A DNA stretch of 64,000 nucleotides from NCBI RefSeq assembly GCF_031760065.1, contig NZ_CP134500.1, positions 5,580,001-5,644,000 of the forward strand. Direction: 5' to 3'. Of this stretch, positions 8,583 through 17,502 are shown one piece after another. Source of the DNA: Streptomyces durocortorensis (GTDB lineage: Bacteria; Actinomycetota; Actinomycetes; Streptomycetales; Streptomycetaceae). A program made the translations under genes and the position numbers. Positions within the stretch are counted from its first letter, which is position 1. Every line of letters begins with the position of its first letter. The notes under the pieces were generated by a model that was given only the letters and a program-made list of their open reading frames with translations, made no database searches and was not told the DNA's origin.

Positions 8583-8593
8583 GAGTGCCACTC
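8583..8593. promoter_or_regulatory. Operator candidate 1, GAGTG-C-CACTC
   Basis: Palindrome inside the longer shared sequence TTAGAGTGCCACTCGAA (8580-8596). A second copy lies 55 bp downstream, before the agmatine deiminase start. A TetR regulator gene follows that enzyme gene, so it is the natural candidate to bind here. Confidence 0.6.
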
Positions 8594-8637
8594 GAAAGGC
8601 CATGAGGAAACTTCCGTTCCAGCCTCGGCCGCCGTTA

Positions 8638-8648
8638 GAGTGGCACTC
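8638..8648. promoter_or_regulatory. Operator candidate 2, GAGTG-G-CACTC
   Basis: Second copy of the palindrome, inside TTAGAGTGGCACTCAAA (8635-8651). Its right edge is 25 bases before the agmatine deiminase ATG and it shares 15 of 17 positions with the first copy. Confidence 0.6.
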
Positions 8649-8673
8649 AAATAATCGAGTCCAGGAGCCCCCC

Positions 8674-9711
8674 ATGGCAGTCACCCCGGCCCCCGCCCCC
8701 TTCCGCATGCCCCCCGAGTGGGCGCCCCACGAGCGCACCTGGATGGCCTGGCCGGGACCCAACCCCACCTTCGCCTCCGGCGCCGAGCTGGACGAGGCCC
8801 GCCACGCCTGGGCCGCCGTCGCCCGGGCCGTACGACGGTTCGAGCCCGTCACGATGGTCGTCGGGCCCGGGCAGGAGGAGGGCGCGGCGGCGCTCCTCGG
8901 GCCGGACGTGGAACTGGTCCTGCGGCCGCTCGACGACGCCTGGATGCGCGACATCGGGCCCACCTTCGTCACCGACGGCCGGGCGCTCGCCGCCGTCGAC
9001 TGGAAGTTCAACGGCTGGGGCGCCCAGGGCTGGGCCCGCTGGGAGAGCGACCAGCACATCGCCCGGGCCGTCGCCGAGCTGACCGGTGTCCCCGCGCACA
9101 GCTCCCCGCTCGTCAACGAGGGCGGCGCGATCCACGTCGACGGCGAGGGCACCGTCCTGCTCACCGAGACCGTCCAGCTCGGCAAGGAGCGCAACCCCGA
9201 GTGGACCCGCGAGCAGGTCGAGGCGGAGATCCACGCCCGCCTCGGCACCGAGAAGGCCATCTGGCTGCCGCGCGGACTGACCGGTGACTACGGGACGTAC
9301 GGCACGCTCGGCCATGTCGACATCGTCGCCGCCTTCGTCCGCCCGGGCACCGTCGTCGCCCACGTCCAGCCGGACCCGGCCCACCCCGACCACGAGGTCA
9401 GCCGGGAGCTCCTGGCCGTGCTGCGGGCCGCCACGGACGCCAGGGGGCGCCCGCTGGAGGTGGTCGAGGTGCCCGCGCCCACCGTGCTGCGCGACGAGGA
9501 CGGGGAGTGGGTCGACTACTCCTACATCAACCACTACCTCTGCAACGACGGCGTGGTCCTCTGCGCCTTCGACGACCCGCGCGACGAGGAGGCGGCGGCG
9601 ATCTTCCGGAGCCTGTTCCCAGACCGTACGGTGACCCTGGTCGATGCCCGTACGATCTTCGCCGGTGGTGGAGGCATCCACTGCATCACCCAGCAGCAGC
9701 CCAGGATCTGA
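8674..9711 (+). CDS. aguA: Agmatine deiminase
   Basis: A 345-residue guanidino-group-modifying enzyme that hydrolyses agmatine to N-carbamoylputrescine and ammonia in polyamine/arginine metabolism. Marks are PPEWAPHERTWMAWP near the start, LDDAWMRDIGPTFV, NEGGAIHVDGEGTVL, the His of GTLGHVDIVAAFV and the catalytic Cys337 in GGGGIHCITQQ. ATG 8674 follows AGGAG at 8663-8667; an upstream GTG would place coding sequence across the operator pair. The last codons and stop are the first unit of a four-copy tandem repeat. No N-carbamoylputrescine amidase gene is adjacent. Confidence 0.93.
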   Translation: MAVTPAPAPFRMPPEWAPHERTWMAWPGPNPTFASGAELDEARHAWAAVARAVRRFEPVTMVVGPGQEEGAAALLGPDVELVLRPLDDAWMRDIGPTFVTDGRALAAVDWKFNGWGAQGWARWESDQHIARAVAELTGVPAHSSPLVNEGGAIHVDGEGTVLLTETVQLGKERNPEWTREQVEAEIHARLGTEKAIWLPRGLTGDYGTYGTLGHVDIVAAFVRPGTVVAHVQPDPAHPDHEVSRELLAVLRAATDARGRPLEVVEVPAPTVLRDEDGEWVDYSYINHYLCNDGVVLCAFDDPRDEEAAAIFRSLFPDRTVTLVDARTIFAGGGGIHCITQQQPRI

Positions 9712-9790
9712 ACCCCTCAGCAGCCCAGGATCTGAACCCCCGCAGCAGCCAGGGATCTGACCCCGGCAGCAGCCCGGGATCTGAACCCGG
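9694..9790 (+). repeat. Four tandem copies of a ~24-bp unit starting inside the aguA stop region
   Basis: The unit CAGCAGCCCAGGATCTGAAC starts at 9694, 9718, 9743 and 9767, with spacings of 24, 25 and 24 bases. The first copy encodes the last residues of agmatine deiminase and its stop codon (TGA 9709-9711). Copies 2-4 are noncoding, with copies 3 and 4 slightly diverged. Confidence 0.9.
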
Positions 9791-9812
9791 ACCCGTCCCG
9801 AAAGCCCCGCCC

Positions 9813-10427
9813 ATGACCCCCGCCCCCCGCCGCACCCACCACGCCGCACCGCCCCGCGAGGACGTCCTCGCCGCCGCCATGGCCACCATCGCCGAGCGCG
9901 GGCTCGACGGGCTGACCATGGCGGGGCTCGGGCGCGAGGTCGGGATGAGCAGCGGGCACCTGCTCTACTACTTCCGCACCAAGGACGAGCTGCTGCTCCA
10001 GACCCTGGAGTGGAGCGAGAACCGCCTCGGGGCCGAGCGCCGTGCCCTCCTCGCCGGACCGGGGGCCGCCCGCGAGCGGCTGGACGCGTACATCGACCTC
10101 TACCTGCCCGCCGGGCACCGCGACCCCCACTGGACGCTCTGGCTGGAGGTCTGGGGCCGCTCGCAGAACGCGGACGACGAGGCCAGGGCCCGGCAGGCCG
10201 CCATCGAGGGGGCCTGGCACCGGGACCTGGTCGCGCTGCTCGCCGAGGGGGTCTCGCGCGGGGAGTTCCGGGCGGTGGACGCCGACCGGTTCGCCGCCCG
10301 GCTGCGGGCGCTGCTGGACGGTTTCAGCGTCCATGTGACGGTGGGGATTCCGGGGACGGGCCGGGAGCAGGTGCTCGCCCAGGCCGCGGAGTTCCTGGAC
10401 GAGACGCTGACGGCGGGCGCCGCGTGA
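9813..10427 (+). CDS. TetR-family transcriptional regulator
   Basis: A 204-residue TetR-type repressor. The DNA-binding domain is at residues 14-60 (REDVLAAAMATIAERGLDGLT, then the recognition helix segment MSSGHLLYYFRTKDELLLQT). The C-terminal ligand domain (about 75-200) contains WTLWLEVWGRSQNADDEARA and resembles the BetI-like/TetR_C_6 group. The start ATG at 9813 has only a weak ribosome binding site and follows the four-copy repeat, which may lie in the transcript linking it to aguA. The pair of GAGTGSCACTC palindromes upstream of aguA is a candidate target. Confidence 0.88.
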   Translation: MTPAPRRTHHAAPPREDVLAAAMATIAERGLDGLTMAGLGREVGMSSGHLLYYFRTKDELLLQTLEWSENRLGAERRALLAGPGAARERLDAYIDLYLPAGHRDPHWTLWLEVWGRSQNADDEARARQAAIEGAWHRDLVALLAEGVSRGEFRAVDADRFAARLRALLDGFSVHVTVGIPGTGREQVLAQAAEFLDETLTAGAA

Positions 10428-10503
10428 GAGGTGCGACGAGCGGGTCACGACCGCATCCTGAGACACCCCCGTCACGGGCGCGTCACTGTGCGAGACTTCT
10501 GCC

Positions 10504-10554
10504 GTGTCCTCGTTCGTCATGATTATTGGCAGCAGGCGCGCCGGTCCGCAGTGA
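10504..10554 (+). CDS. Putative cimA leader peptide with tandem Ile codons
   Basis: GTG at 10504 opens a 16-codon frame, MSSFVMIIGSRRAGPQ, ending at TGA 10552-10554; an internal ATG at 10519 would give MIIGSRRAGPQ. Two adjacent ATT codons (10522-10527) encode isoleucine, the end product of the citramalate route catalysed by the next gene, and ATT is a rare choice in this GC-rich genome. The frame is followed immediately by a perfect 11-bp hairpin and then by a U-tract terminator. This arrangement is that of ribosome-mediated attenuation; the peptide itself is not proven to be made. Confidence 0.6.
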   Translation: MSSFVMIIGSRRAGPQ

Positions 10555-10582
10555 CCGTGCCGTACCACCCCGTACGGCACGG
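10555..10582 (+). promoter_or_regulatory. Leader hairpin directly after the leader-peptide stop
   Basis: Perfect 11-bp stem CCGTGCCGTAC (10555-10565) / GTACGGCACGG (10572-10582) with a 6-nt loop, starting one base after the stop codon. In an attenuator it could be the alternative structure whose formation depends on ribosome position. Confidence 0.6.
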
Positions 10583-10609
10583 ACATCGTGCCCCAGACCC
10601 GCGCGCAGA

Positions 10610-10635
10610 CCTCTCGCACCCGCGAGGGGTTTTTT
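10610..10635 (+). terminator. Attenuator-type intrinsic terminator before cimA
   Basis: CCTCTCGC (10610-10617) pairs with GCGAGGGG (10622-10629) using one G-U pair around ACCC, followed by six T residues (10630-10635). It lies about 105 bases before the cimA ATG and 180 bases after the TetR stop, so it belongs to the cimA leader. GCGAGA at about 10490 could compete for TCTCGC of this stem. Confidence 0.7.
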
Positions 10636-10641
10636 CGTTTT

Positions 10642-10662
10642 CCGGCCCGCACCCCGGGCCGG
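10642..10662 (+). other. Additional hairpin in cimA leader
   Basis: Perfect 8-bp stem CCGGCCCG/CGGGCCGG with a 5-nt loop just after the T run. Confidence 0.45.
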
Positions 10663-10740
10663 GGAGGAGCGCGCGGGATGATGGGGGCAAGTGGAGCCCG
10701 ATCGTCCGGATCCACTCATCCGACAGGAGTCAGATTCAGC

Positions 10741-12348
10741 ATGACCACCAAGGCCAACGCCACCGACGACAGTTTCCATGTCTTCGACACCACACTGCGC
10801 GACGGTGCTCAGCGTGAGGGCATCAACCTGACGGTCGCCGACAAGCTGACCATCGCCCGGCATCTGGACACCTTCGGGGTCGGCTACATCGAGGGCGGCT
10901 GGCCGGGGGCCAACCCGCGCGACACGGAGTTCTTCGCCCGCGCCCAGCAGGAGATCACGTTCGAGAACGCCCAGCTCGTGGCGTTCGGTGCGACCCGCAG
11001 GGCGGGCGGCAGCGCGGCCGACGACCCGCAGGTCAAGGCGCTTCTGAACTCCGGGGCCCCGGTGATCACGCTGGTCGCCAAGGCGCACGACCGCCATGTC
11101 GAGCTGGCCCTGCGCACCACGCTGGACGAGAACCTGGAGATGGTCCGCGACACCGTCTCCCACCTGCGCGAACAGGGCCGCCGCGTCTTCGTGGACTGCG
11201 AGCACTTCTTCGACGGCTACCGCGCCAACGCCTCGTACGCCAAGTCCGTGGTCCGTACCGCGCACGAGGCGGGCGCCGAGGTCGTCATCCTCTGCGACAC
11301 CAACGGCGGCATGCTCCCCGCCCAGATCCAGGCCGTCGTCTCCACCGTCATCGCCGACACCGGCGCCCGGCTCGGCATCCACGCCCAGGACGACACCGGC
11401 TGCGCGGTCGCCAACACCCTGGCCGCCGTCGACGCGGGCGCCACCCACGTCCAGTGCACGGCCAACGGCTACGGCGAGCGCGTCGGCAACGCCAACCTCT
11501 TCCCGGTGGTCGCCGCCCTGGAGCTCAAGTACGGCATGAAGGTGCTGCCCGAGGGCGCCCTCGCCGAGATGACCCGGATCTCGCACGCCATCGCCGAGGT
11601 CGTCAACCTCACCCCCTCCACCCACCAGCCGTACGTGGGCGTCTCGGCCTTCGCTCACAAGGCCGGGCTGCACGCCTCCGCGATCAAGGTCGACCCCGAC
11701 CTGTACCAGCACATCGACCCGGAGCTGGTCGGCAACACCATGCGGATGCTGGTCTCCGACATGGCGGGCCGCGCCTCCATCGAGCTGAAGGGCAAGGAGC
11801 TCGGCGTCGACCTCGGCGACGACCGCGCCCTGGTCGGCCGGGTCGTGGAGCGCGTCAAGGAACGCGAACTGAAGGGCTACACCTACGAGGCCGCCGACGC
11901 CTCCTTCGAGCTGCTGCTGCGCGGCGAGGTCGAGGGCCGGGCCCGGCGCTACTTCCGTACGGAGTCCTGGCGGGCCATCGTCGAGGACCGCCCCGACGGC
12001 ACGCACGCCAACGAGGCCACCGTGAAGCTCTGGGCCAAGGGCGAGCGGATCGTCGCCACCGCCGAGGGCAACGGCCCGGTCAACGCCCTGGACCGGGCCC
12101 TGCGCGTCGCCCTGGAACGGATCTACCCGCAGCTCGCCAAGCTGGAGCTGATCGACTACAAGGTCCGCATCCTGGAGGGCCGCACCGGCACCGAGTCCAC
12201 CACCCGGGTCCTGATCACCACGGGCGACGGCACGGGCGACTGGTCGACCGTGGGGGTCGCCGAGAACGTCATCGCCGCGTCCTGGCAGGCGCTGGAGGAC
12301 GCGTACACCTACGGGCTGCTGCGCGCGGGCATCGAGCCCACGGAATAG
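10741..12348 (+). CDS. cimA: (R)-citramalate synthase
   Basis: A 535-residue DRE-TIM metallolyase that condenses acetyl-CoA and pyruvate to (R)-citramalate, the start of the pyruvate route to isoleucine. The N-terminal barrel shows FDTTLRDGAQREGINL and GVGYIEGGWPGANPRDTEFF, plus HAQDDTGCAVANTLAA and TANGYGERVGNANL. The C-terminal third (from about residue 400) is the regulatory dimer domain. The Gly-Gly-Trp-Pro and NPRD features fit the citramalate/2-isopropylmalate-like group usually annotated CimA in actinobacteria rather than LeuA. ATG 10741 follows CAGGAG at 10724-10729; upstream in-frame codons overlap the terminator. The leader suggests control by isoleucine supply. Confidence 0.9.
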   Translation: MTTKANATDDSFHVFDTTLRDGAQREGINLTVADKLTIARHLDTFGVGYIEGGWPGANPRDTEFFARAQQEITFENAQLVAFGATRRAGGSAADDPQVKALLNSGAPVITLVAKAHDRHVELALRTTLDENLEMVRDTVSHLREQGRRVFVDCEHFFDGYRANASYAKSVVRTAHEAGAEVVILCDTNGGMLPAQIQAVVSTVIADTGARLGIHAQDDTGCAVANTLAAVDAGATHVQCTANGYGERVGNANLFPVVAALELKYGMKVLPEGALAEMTRISHAIAEVVNLTPSTHQPYVGVSAFAHKAGLHASAIKVDPDLYQHIDPELVGNTMRMLVSDMAGRASIELKGKELGVDLGDDRALVGRVVERVKERELKGYTYEAADASFELLLRGEVEGRARRYFRTESWRAIVEDRPDGTHANEATVKLWAKGERIVATAEGNGPVNALDRALRVALERIYPQLAKLELIDYKVRILEGRTGTESTTRVLITTGDGTGDWSTVGVAENVIAASWQALEDAYTYGLLRAGIEPTE

Positions 12349-12371
12349 CCCGGCCGTACCGCAGTATGCCG

Positions 12372-12403
12372 GAGCCGCCGCCCCGATCCCGGGGCGGCGG
12401 CTC
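12372..12403 (+). terminator. Terminator after cimA
   Basis: Perfect 13-bp stem GAGCCGCCGCCCC (12372-12384) / GGGGCGGCGGCTC (12391-12403) with a 6-nt loop. Confidence 0.85.
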
Positions 12404-12481
12404 TCTCGCGTTCAAAAGGTGAACACGCAACGCCTTCTGCCCGCCCGGCAGTTGAGACCTGCCCAATCTCGGTGTGAAGTA

Positions 12482-12510
12482 TTGACGGCCCTGTATCGGC
12501 GCGGTTAACT
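12482..12510 (+). promoter_or_regulatory. Promoter candidate for LacI-type regulator gene
   Basis: TTGACG (12482-12487), a 17-base spacer, then TTAACT (12505-12510). Transcription would begin near 12517, just before the large palindrome. Confidence 0.55.
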
Positions 12511-12523
12511 CCAGCCGCAACGC

Positions 12524-12549
12524 CGGTACCGGTTCCGGAACCGGTACCG
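12524..12549. promoter_or_regulatory. 26-bp perfect palindrome, probable operator
   Basis: All 13 base pairs around the centre 12536/12537 are symmetrical; the core is GGTTCCGGAACC flanked by GGTACC on both sides. It lies just downstream of the inferred transcription start and 87 bases before the regulator ATG, an ideal place for autorepression by the LacI-type protein. The central CCGG is compatible with a LacI-family site. Confidence 0.65.
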
Positions 12550-12636
12550 AACGCCTCGCCCGGCATGACCACCGCCCTGCACCTGCCCGTCCCTTTTGCC
12601 TGCCCTGCCGCCCTGCAAGGCCCTCTGGAGGACCAG

Positions 12637-13611
12637 ATGCGCGTCACCATCGCCGATGTCGCCCGTGAGGCCGGCGTCAGCAAGACGACCGTGTCACGGG
12701 TCATCAACACCAAGGGTGAGGTGGACCGTTCCACGGCCGCCCGCGTTCGTGAAGTGATCGCACAGCTCGGCTATGTGCCCAGCTCCGGCGCCGTCGGTCT
12801 CGCCCGCGGCTCCAGCCGGACGGTCGGCATGCTGGTGCCCTCGCTGACCTGGCCGTGGATGGGGGAGCTGCTCCAGGGCGTCGTCGACACCGTCGAGGCC
12901 GCCGACTACGGGCTGCTGCTCTTCACCTGCAACCGCGGGGCCGAGTCCGTCCAGCGCTTCACCAGCCAGGTGTCCGCGCGCGCCTTCGACGGGCTCGTCG
13001 TCGTGGAGCCCGAGAACACCCTCGGCCACCTCACCGAACTGCACCGCGGCGGCCTGCCGATCGTGCTCATCGACGACCGCGGCCACCACCCCGAATTCCC
13101 CTCCGTCGTGACCACCAACCACGAGGGAGGCGCGTCCGCGGCCCGCCACCTGCGCGCCGCCGGACGCACCCGCCCCCTGGTCCTGACCGGCCCCCGGAAC
13201 TTCGGCTGCGTACGGGACCGGCGAGACGGATTCCACTCCGTCCTGCCCACCGATCTCGTCGTCGAGGGAGACTTCACCGAACGCGGCGGCCGTCTTGCCG
13301 TCGAGGAACTCCTCGCGCGGGGTGCCGAGTTCGACTCGGTCTTCGCGCACAACGACATCAGCGCGGCAGGCGTGCTCCGCGCCCTGCGGGCGGCCGGGCG
13401 CCGGGTCCCGGACGACATCGCCGTCGTCGGCTTCGACGACATCCCGATGGCCGAACACACCGAACCGCCGCTGACCACCGTGCGCCAGCCCACCCGCCGG
13501 ATGGGCGAGACGGCGGCCCGGATGCTGCTCTCCCGCCTCGGCGGCACGCCCGTACCCGACGGCCCGGCCGTGCTGCCCACCGAACTGGTCGTGCGCCACT
13601 CGGCGCCGTGA
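12637..13611 (+). CDS. LacI-family transcriptional regulator of the sugar locus
   Basis: A 324-residue LacI/GalR repressor. The N-terminal helix-turn-helix reads RVTIADVAREAGVSKTTVSR with the hinge helix region GAVGLARGSSRTVG at about 50-63; the periplasmic-binding-type effector domain follows (VGMLVPSLTWPWMGELLQGV to the end), including FAHNDISAAGVLRALRAAG and VVGFDDIPMAEHTEPPLTTV. ATG 12637 follows GGAGG at 12627-12631. It precedes and is co-directional with a transporter and two beta-glucosidase-type genes, so it most likely represses them until a sugar inducer binds. Inducer identity is inferred only from the neighbours. Confidence 0.92.
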   Translation: MRVTIADVAREAGVSKTTVSRVINTKGEVDRSTAARVREVIAQLGYVPSSGAVGLARGSSRTVGMLVPSLTWPWMGELLQGVVDTVEAADYGLLLFTCNRGAESVQRFTSQVSARAFDGLVVVEPENTLGHLTELHRGGLPIVLIDDRGHHPEFPSVVTTNHEGGASAARHLRAAGRTRPLVLTGPRNFGCVRDRRDGFHSVLPTDLVVEGDFTERGGRLAVEELLARGAEFDSVFAHNDISAAGVLRALRAAGRRVPDDIAVVGFDDIPMAEHTEPPLTTVRQPTRRMGETAARMLLSRLGGTPVPDGPAVLPTELVVRHSAP

Positions 13612-13697
13612 GCGACCCGGCCGCCCGGCCGCGCCCCGCTTCGCACCCTTCCGCCCGCCGGATCTCCCCGACCCGGCAGCCCCTCCCTGGAGTCGTC

Positions 13698-15374
13698 ATG
13701 TCCGTACGCCGTCGTACCACCCTCAGAGCGGTCGCCGCCGCCACCGCCGTGGTGGCGCTCGCCGCCGGTTGCTCGAACGCCAACTCGGGAGCCGACAAGG
13801 GGGGCGACGCCGCCGGCGTACTGACCCTGGGCAAGCCGGACGGGCCGCAGACGAACAACAGCAACCCGTTCCTCAACACCTCGGCCGGCGCGGTCCTCGG
13901 CTACCGCTACATGATCTACGAGCCGCTGGCGATGACGAACATGATCAAGCCCGCCGAGAAGGCCGACCCGTGGCTCGCCACCGCGTGGGAGTGGCAGGAC
14001 AACTTCACCGAGGTCACCTTCACCCTGGACGAGCGGGCCAAGTGGGCCGACGGCAGGCCCCTGACCGCCGCCGATGTGGAGTTCACCTTCAACCTCCTGA
14101 AGAAGCACCCGGCGCTCAACGGGAACGGCATCCCCTTCGACGGGATCGCGGTCGAGGGCGAGAAGGTCGTCCTGACCTTCAAGGAGTCCCAGTTCGTCAA
14201 CCAGAACAAGATCATCCAGACCTTCATCGTGCCCAAGCACATCTGGGAGAAGGTCGAGAACCCGGAGACCTGGCCCAACCGCACCCCGGTCGGCTCCGGA
14301 CCGTACAAGCTCAAGACGTTCACCCCGCAGACCACCACCCTGACCGCCACGCCGAGCTACTGGAACGGCGACACCAAGGTCAAGGAGCTGCGCTACACCG
14401 CGTACAACGACAACAGCGCCGCCACCACCGCCCTGGCCACCGGCAAGGTCGAGTGGTCCTTCGTCTTCATGCCGAACCACAAGCGGCTGTTCATCGACAA
14501 GGACCCCCAGCACCACCACCTCTGGTTCCCCTCCGGCCTCGGCATCCACGGCCTGTGGTTCAACACCGCCCGCAAGCCCTTCGACAACCCGGCCCTGCGC
14601 AGGGCGATGGCCATGGTCGTCGACCGCAAGGCCATCCACATCCAGGCGCAGGCCACGCTCTACCCGGAGATCACCAACCCCACCGGCATCCCGCTGCCCG
14701 CCGGTGAGCCCTTCCTCGCCCCCGAGTACGAGAACGCCACCACCGAGCCCGACGTCGCCGGGGCCAAGAAGGTGCTCGCCGAGGCAGGGTTCACGCTCAG
14801 CGGCGGCGTGCTCAAGGACCCGGGCGGCAAGCCGGTGAAGCTGACCTTCACCGACCCGGCCGGGTGGAACGACTACATCACCGGTCTCGCGATCATCAAG
14901 GACGACATCAAGGAGATCGGCATCGAGGCCGAGGTCAGGACCCAGACCGCGGAGGCCTGGGGCACCGACGTGGCCAACGGCAACTTCGACGCCACCCTGC
15001 ACTGGACCAACAGCGGCGCCACGCCCTACGACATGTACCAGAACGTCATGGACGGGGCGATCCTCCAGCCCATCGGCAAGAGCTCACAGGCGGGCAACTT
15101 CGGGCGCTTCAAGAGCCCGGAGGCCACCGCCGCGCTCAAGGAGTACGCCAACGCCACCACGGACGGCGCCCGCACCAAGGCCCTCAACACCCTCCAGAAG
15201 ATCTTCGTCGAGCAGGCCCCCATGATCCCGACGGCCGCCGCGCCCATCGGAGCCGAGTACTCCACGAAGAACTGGACCGGCTGGCCCACCGAGGCCGACC
15301 CCTACGCCCCGCCGCAGCACACCCAGCCGTCCGCGCTGGAGATCGTGCTGAGCCTCAAGCCCACCGCCAAGTAG
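13698..15374 (+). CDS. ABC transporter substrate-binding lipoprotein (family 5, Opp/Dpp type)
   Basis: A 558-residue extracellular solute-binding protein. The signal peptide ends in the lipobox LAAGC with lipid-bearing Cys25. The family-5 fold is shown by [47 protein letters not shown] and [19 protein letters not shown]. Family-5 proteins usually bind peptides, but some, such as those of Thermotoga, bind cello- or laminari-oligosaccharides; the LacI, GH1 and GH3 neighbours favour a beta-gluco-oligosaccharide here. CTGGAG precedes the ATG. It starts 86 bases after the regulator gene and begins the transporter operon. Confidence 0.92.
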   Translation: MSVRRRTTLRAVAAATAVVALAAGCSNANSGADKGGDAAGVLTLGKPDGPQTNNSNPFLNTSAGAVLGYRYMIYEPLAMTNMIKPAEKADPWLATAWEWQDNFTEVTFTLDERAKWADGRPLTAADVEFTFNLLKKHPALNGNGIPFDGIAVEGEKVVLTFKESQFVNQNKIIQTFIVPKHIWEKVENPETWPNRTPVGSGPYKLKTFTPQTTTLTATPSYWNGDTKVKELRYTAYNDNSAATTALATGKVEWSFVFMPNHKRLFIDKDPQHHHLWFPSGLGIHGLWFNTARKPFDNPALRRAMAMVVDRKAIHIQAQATLYPEITNPTGIPLPAGEPFLAPEYENATTEPDVAGAKKVLAEAGFTLSGGVLKDPGGKPVKLTFTDPAGWNDYITGLAIIKDDIKEIGIEAEVRTQTAEAWGTDVANGNFDATLHWTNSGATPYDMYQNVMDGAILQPIGKSSQAGNFGRFKSPEATAALKEYANATTDGARTKALNTLQKIFVEQAPMIPTAAAPIGAEYSTKNWTGWPTEADPYAPPQHTQPSALEIVLSLKPTAK

Positions 15375-15400
15375 GCGCGGGGAGACGGGAGGAAGCGGCC

Positions 15401-16525
15401 ATGACCACCGATCAGTCCGAGAACGTGCGGACCGGCGCCGCCGTAGGCACCGACGCCGCCATGAGCACCGACCCGACCGGCGCCGACGTCGTGCTCGAAG
15501 CACGCGGAGTCACCAAGCACTTCCCCCTGCGCCGCACCGCGCGCGACCTGTTCGCCCGCGAGCGCCGCAGCGTCCACGCCGTCGACGACGTCTCGCTCCG
15601 GCTGGCACGCGGCACCGTCACGGCCCTGGTGGGGGAGTCCGGCTCGGGCAAGTCCACCGTCGCCCGCCTGCTGGCCCAGCTCCACCCGCTCACCTCGGGG
15701 GAGATCCGGCTGGGCGGGACGCCGGTGGTGGCCGGTCGTGGCCGGTCCTTCCGCCGTTACGTACGCCGGGTCCAGCTGATCTTCCAGGACCCGTTCGCCT
15801 CGCTGAACCCGGTGCACACCGTGCGCTACCACCTGACCCGCTCCCTGAAGATCCACGGCCGGGCGGGGCGCGGGGGAGCGGAGCTGGAGGAGAACCTGGC
15901 GGCGCTGCTGAACCGGGTCCAGCTGACCCCGCCCCAGCAGTTCCTGGAAAAGTTCCCGCACGAGCTGTCGGGCGGCCAGCGCCAGCGCGTCGCGATCGCC
16001 CGGGCGCTCGGTGCCGACCCGCAGGTCCTCCTCGCCGACGAACCCGTCTCCATGCTCGACGTGTCGATCCGGCTCGGCGTCCTCAACCTGCTGCGCGACC
16101 TCAAGGAACGCCTCCACCTGGCGATCCTCTACATCACCCACGACATCGCCTCCGCCCGCTACTTCGCCGACACCACCCTCGTGATGTACGCGGGCCGGAT
16201 CGTCGAGGGCGGCGACAGCGAGCGCGTCACCCAGCACCCCGCCCACCCCTACACCCAGCTCCTGATCGCCTCCGCGCCCGACCCCGACCGGGTCGTCGCC
16301 CAGGAGGAACAGGAGGAGACCGGCACGGGCGAGCCGCCCTCGCTGATCGCCCCGCCCGCCGGCTGCCGCTTCCACCCCCGCTGCCCGAAGGCCATGGAGC
16401 GCTGCCGCACCGAGCCGCCGCCGCGCTTCGACCTGGCGGACGGTCAGTGGGCGGCCTGCTGGCTCTACGAGGGCACGGGCACGCGGGTCGACGAAGGCGC
16501 GAGCACCAAGGAGGTCTCCCGGTGA
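15401..16525 (+). CDS. ABC transporter ATPase (OppF/DppF-like)
   Basis: A 374-residue ATPase that energises the importer. Walker A is GESGSGKST (about residues 77-85), the signature is [16 protein letters not shown], Walker B is VLLADEP, and the D-loop and switch histidine are present ([12 protein letters not shown]). The C-terminal oligopeptide-transporter element [14 protein letters not shown] is a cysteine-containing iron-sulfur-type motif common in Opp/Dpp ATPases. GGGAGGA precedes the ATG at 15401. The stop overlaps the GTG of the next permease (GTGA), so the two are translationally coupled. Confidence 0.93.
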   Translation: MTTDQSENVRTGAAVGTDAAMSTDPTGADVVLEARGVTKHFPLRRTARDLFARERRSVHAVDDVSLRLARGTVTALVGESGSGKSTVARLLAQLHPLTSGEIRLGGTPVVAGRGRSFRRYVRRVQLIFQDPFASLNPVHTVRYHLTRSLKIHGRAGRGGAELEENLAALLNRVQLTPPQQFLEKFPHELSGGQRQRVAIARALGADPQVLLADEPVSMLDVSIRLGVLNLLRDLKERLHLAILYITHDIASARYFADTTLVMYAGRIVEGGDSERVTQHPAHPYTQLLIASAPDPDRVVAQEEQEETGTGEPPSLIAPPAGCRFHPRCPKAMERCRTEPPPRFDLADGQWAACWLYEGTGTRVDEGASTKEVSR

Positions 16526-17502
16526 AGTACGTCCTCCAGCGCGTCGCCTTCTACACCGTCACCGCCTGGGCCGCGATCACCATCAACTTCCTCATCCCCC
16601 GGCTCATGCCGGGCGACCCCGTCCAGGCCCTGCTCAGCCGCTATCAGGGCCAGCTCGACACCAAGGCCATCGACTCCCTGAAGGCCCTGTTCGGCCTCGA
16701 CGAGCAGCAGTCGATGTGGCAGCAGTACACCGACTACTGGGCCCACCTCCTCGACGGCGACCTCGGCCTCTCCTTCACCTTCTTCCCCACCCCGGTCAGC
16801 GAGGTCATCGGCCAGTCCCTGCCCTGGACGCTCGCCCTGGTCGGCGTGACCACCCTCATCAGCTTCGTCCTCGGCACCGGCATCGGCGTCTACAGCGGCT
16901 GGAAGCGCGGCTCCTGGCTGGACGGGCTGCTGCCCGTCACCACCTTCATCTCCTCCATCCCCTACTTCTGGCTGGGCCTCGTCGCCATCGCCCTGTTCGC
17001 CGAGAAGTGGTCGCTGTTCCCCGGCTCCGGCGGCTACGACAACGCGCTGGTCCCCGCCTTCGACTGGCCGTTCGTCTCCAGCGCCCTCTACCACGCGGTC
17101 CTGCCCGGCGTGACGATCGTCCTCAGCGCAGTGGCGGGCTGGATTCTCGGCATGCGGAACATGATGGTCACCGTCTCCTCCGAGGACTACGTGATGGTGG
17201 CGCAGGCCAAGGGGCTGCCCGAGCGGCGCGTGATGTTCGGCTACGCCGCCCGCAACGCCGTCCTCCCCAACATCTCCGGCTTCGCCCTCTCCCTCGGCTT
17301 CATCGTCGGCGGCACCCTGCTCGTCGAGATGGTCTTCACCTATCCCGGCATCGGCTTCCAGCTGCTCCAGGCGGTCGGCGCCAAGGACTACCCCCTGATG
17401 CAGGGCGTCTTCCTGATCATCACGCTCTCCGTGCTCGCCGCGAACCTGCTGGCCGACCTCGTCTACGCCGCCCTCGACCCCCGCACCCGGAAGGAGGCGT
17501 AG
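16522..17502 (+). CDS. ABC transporter permease 1 (DppB/OppB-like)
   Basis: A 326-residue inner-membrane protein with about six transmembrane helices. It starts with GTG overlapping the ATPase stop; GGAGG lies nine bases upstream. The N-terminus [20 protein letters not shown] and [17 protein letters not shown] are typical of the DppB family, and the EAA-loop for ATPase contact is seen in [20 protein letters not shown]. It forms the channel with permease 2. The 3' end is partly duplicated downstream. Confidence 0.92.
   Translation: MKYVLQRVAFYTVTAWAAITINFLIPRLMPGDPVQALLSRYQGQLDTKAIDSLKALFGLDEQQSMWQQYTDYWAHLLDGDLGLSFTFFPTPVSEVIGQSLPWTLALVGVTTLISFVLGTGIGVYSGWKRGSWLDGLLPVTTFISSIPYFWLGLVAIALFAEKWSLFPGSGGYDNALVPAFDWPFVSSALYHAVLPGVTIVLSAVAGWILGMRNMMVTVSSEDYVMVAQAKGLPERRVMFGYAARNAVLPNISGFALSLGFIVGGTLLVEMVFTYPGIGFQLLQAVGAKDYPLMQGVFLIITLSVLAANLLADLVYAALDPRTRKEA

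Noticed and set aside
9694..9790. CRISPR-like array
   Set aside because: Units are contiguous without spacers and derive from the aguA 3' end; no cas genes are near.
10555..10635. T-box or riboswitch before cimA
   Set aside because: The leader is too short and lacks T-box stem I features or a T-box sequence; the leader-peptide model explains the elements better.
12906..15002. 698-codon minus-strand frame across the LacI gene and lipoprotein gene
   Set aside because: Spans two real plus-strand genes and their spacer; no protein features.
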